Assembly (NCBI GenBank): GCA_050730675.1
Contig: JBOHNM010000204.1
Coordinates: 1 to 5,958 of the forward strand
Direction of reading: 5' to 3'
Length of the DNA stretch: 5,958 nucleotides
Origin: JBOHNM01 sp050730675
GTDB taxonomy: Bacteria > Planctomycetota > Phycisphaerae > Phycisphaerales > UBA1924
The notes beneath the pieces were generated by a model. It was not told where the DNA came from. It did no database searches and saw only the letters and a program-made list of their open reading frames with translations. This document shows, piece by piece, positions 5,120 through 5,958 of this stretch. Made by a program: the position numbers and the translations under genes. Every line of letters begins with the position of its first letter. Position 1 is the stretch's first letter.

Positions 5120-5215
5120 CATCGTGCCGGTGGCGGCCGCGGCCACGACGGCGGCGAGCGCAACGGGCAGAAGGCTGGTGATGCCGGTGCGGCCGGGGTT
5201 GTGGTGGGTGTGCAT
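5084..5215 (-). CDS. Small ORF: hydrophobic segment plus beta-helix family tail
   Basis: This 43-codon ORF runs from ATG (5215-5213) to TGA (5086-5084). Residues 1-11 are polar and His-rich (MHTHHNPGRTG). Residues 12-28 are strongly hydrophobic (ITSLLPVALAAVVAAAA), like a signal peptide or membrane anchor. After TGTM, the last 11 residues, GSTDPHANFAY, match the ends of both beta-helix proteins downstream. No beta-helix coils are present. It reads in the same direction just before the 429-residue gene. The start is uncertain: AAGG lies only 2 bases before this ATG. An in-frame ATG at 5251 would give 55 residues but falls inside the probable queA terminator. It may be a genuine exported micro-protein bearing the family tail. 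It may instead be the remnant of a third paralog whose middle was deleted. The shared tail is clear, but translation is unproven. Confidence 0.5.
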   Translation of the reverse strand: MHTHHNPGRTGITSLLPVALAAVVAAAATGTMGSTDPHANFAY

Positions 5216-5224
5216 GGCCTTGAG

Positions 5225-5230
5225 ATTACA
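5225..5230 (-). promoter_or_regulatory. Possible -10 element before the small ORF
   Basis: TGTAAT on the minus strand matches TATAAT at 5 of 6 positions. It ends 9 bases before the ATG at 5215, so a transcript from it would be nearly leaderless. The only -35-like string, TTGTCA at 5256-5251, is 20 bases away, which is too far for a good sigma70 promoter. Confidence 0.22.
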
Positions 5231-5233
5231 GGC

Positions 5234-5266
5234 AAAAAGGGCAACGGCCATGACAATCGGCCCGTT
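5234..5266 (-). terminator. Probable intrinsic terminator of queA
   Basis: On the minus strand AACGGGCC and GGCCGTT form a 7-bp stem with one bulged G and a nine-base loop. Four bases later comes TTTTT (5238-5234). It starts about 50 bases after the queA stop, so it should separate queA from the small ORF and the beta-helix genes. Confidence 0.45.
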
Positions 5267-5317
5267 GGTCGGCGCGAGTCTGGGGGGGACTGAAAGTTGT
5301 CGCCCGTTCGATCCTCC

Positions 5318-5958
5318 CTACGGCGCCACCAGCATCGCATCCCCATAGGAGTAGAAGCGGTACCCCTTCACGATCGCTTCGCGGTAGACGTCCAGGAGCT
5401 GCGCGGCCCCGCCCGGGAGCAGCGCCGCCACCATCGCCAGCAGCGTGCTGCGGGGCAGGTGGAAGTTGGTCATCAGGCCGTCGATGTGCCGCCATTGATA
5501 GCCGGGGGTGATCAGGATCCGCGTCCAGTGGGAGGCGTCTGCGTTTGGGGTCAGCTCCGCCTGGGTGAACGACTCCAGCGTGCGGGCGCTGGTGGTGCCG
5601 ACGGCGAAGACCCGCCCGCCCGAGAACCGGGCCCGTGCCATGGCCGCGGTAGTGGCGGCGGGCGCCGTGCACCACTCGGCGTGCATCGGGTGCTGCTCGA
5701 CAAACTCGGTATCCACAGGTTTGAACGTGCCGGTCCCGACGTGCAGCACCACTTCGGCGCGATCGACGCCCTTGGCGGAGAGCATCGCCAGCAGGTCGGG
5801 CGTGAAGTGCAGGCCGGCGGTGGGGGCCGCGACTGAGCCGGCGCTGAGCTCATCGCCCCGCGCGTAGACCGTCTGGTACGCCGCCCGGTCCACGGCGTCA
5901 TCGACCTCGACACCGTGGCGCTTACGGGCGGCGCGGATGTAGGGGGGGAGGGGGGTGG
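5318..5958 (-). CDS. queA: S-adenosylmethionine:tRNA ribosyltransferase-isomerase, C-terminal part
   Basis: QueA moves the ribosyl part of S-adenosylmethionine onto 7-aminomethyl-7-deazaguanine in tRNA to make epoxyqueuosine, the next-to-last step of queuosine synthesis in the cytoplasm. About 212 codons are visible. The family is about 340-360 residues long, so some 130-150 N-terminal residues lie beyond the right edge. Family blocks seen in order are LPPYIR, AYQTVYA, GSVAAPTAGLHFT, VVLHVGTGTFKPV, HPMHAEW, VGTTSARTLES, ITPGYQW, DGLMTNFHLPRSTLL and GYRFYSYGDAMLVAP, followed by TAG. The reading frame is open to the window edge, upstream of the GTG at 5893 that a simple ORF caller would choose as start. 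No frameshift is seen. A likely terminator follows, so it is probably not in the same transcript as the beta-helix genes. Confidence 0.97.
   Translation of the reverse strand, partial: TPLPPYIRAARKRHGVEVDDAVDRAAYQTVYARGDELSAGSVAAPTAGLHFTPDLLAMLSAKGVDRAEVVLHVGTGTFKPVDTEFVEQHPMHAEWCTAPAATTAAMARARFSGGRVFAVGTTSARTLESFTQAELTPNADASHWTRILITPGYQWRHIDGLMTNFHLPRSTLLAMVAALLPGGAAQLLDVYREAIVKGYRFYSYGDAMLVAP

Noticed and set aside
3968..5293. A 441-codon plus-strand frame opposite the 429-residue beta-helix gene, and a similar 317-codon one at 2789-3742.
   Set aside because: Both are antisense to well-supported family genes and are made of low-complexity Ala, Val, Asp and Gly strings. GC-rich sequence produces such open frames by chance.
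5084..5320. The queA frame stays open for 78 codons after its TAG and runs in frame into the small ORF, suggesting stop read-through or a fusion.
   Set aside because: QueA ends at its normal C-terminus (SYGDAMLVAP), a probable terminator lies between, and no read-through signal is seen. The shared frame is likely chance.
5941..5958. G-rich run at the right edge considered as a G-quadruplex or a sequencing artefact.
   Set aside because: It encodes the conserved queA block TPLPPYI in an intact frame, so coding constraint explains it.

Overview
The window is GC-rich bacterial DNA with ordinary bacterial gene structure. Several traits suggest Planctomycetota, perhaps a Phycisphaerae-like lineage. 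These are paralogous exported right-handed beta-helix proteins with the mature start AGPL(D/N)PP and the tail GST(D/N)PxANF, an exported truncated hemoglobin, and a DUF748/AsmA-like protein. The taxon is an inference from family resemblance, not from a marker gene.

Layout. Bases 1-143 hold no convincing gene but carry two strong inverted repeats. A 63-residue zinc-ribbon-like protein lies on the minus strand (144-335) with a recognisable promoter and ribosome binding site. A gap follows, then a plus-strand pair. The first gene encodes an inner-membrane-anchored DUF748/AsmA-like protein (678-1886). Sixteen bases later comes a group 1 truncated hemoglobin with a lipoprotein-type signal (1903-2487). 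That gene converges on the minus-strand block, and the two facing stop codons sit in one 10-bp palindrome.

The rest reads on the minus strand, right to left. It begins with the C-terminal two thirds of queA (tRNA queuosine synthesis, cut by the right edge) and a probable terminator. Next is an unlisted small ORF of 43 codons (5084-5215), then two tandem exported beta-helix paralogs of 429 and 401 residues. All three ORFs after queA end in the same roughly 11-residue motif, GST(D/N)PxANF(T/A)(F/Y), although the small one has no beta-helix. This is the most unusual feature here. The small ORF is either a peptide made of a hydrophobic segment plus the family tail, or the scar of a third paralog that lost its middle by recombination.

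Functional picture. queA is housekeeping. The beta-helix pair probably makes secreted or surface proteins, one with a Tat-like signal and one with a Sec signal. The DUF748 and hemoglobin genes look co-transcribed and both act at or beyond the inner membrane, but nothing in the sequence shows a shared pathway.
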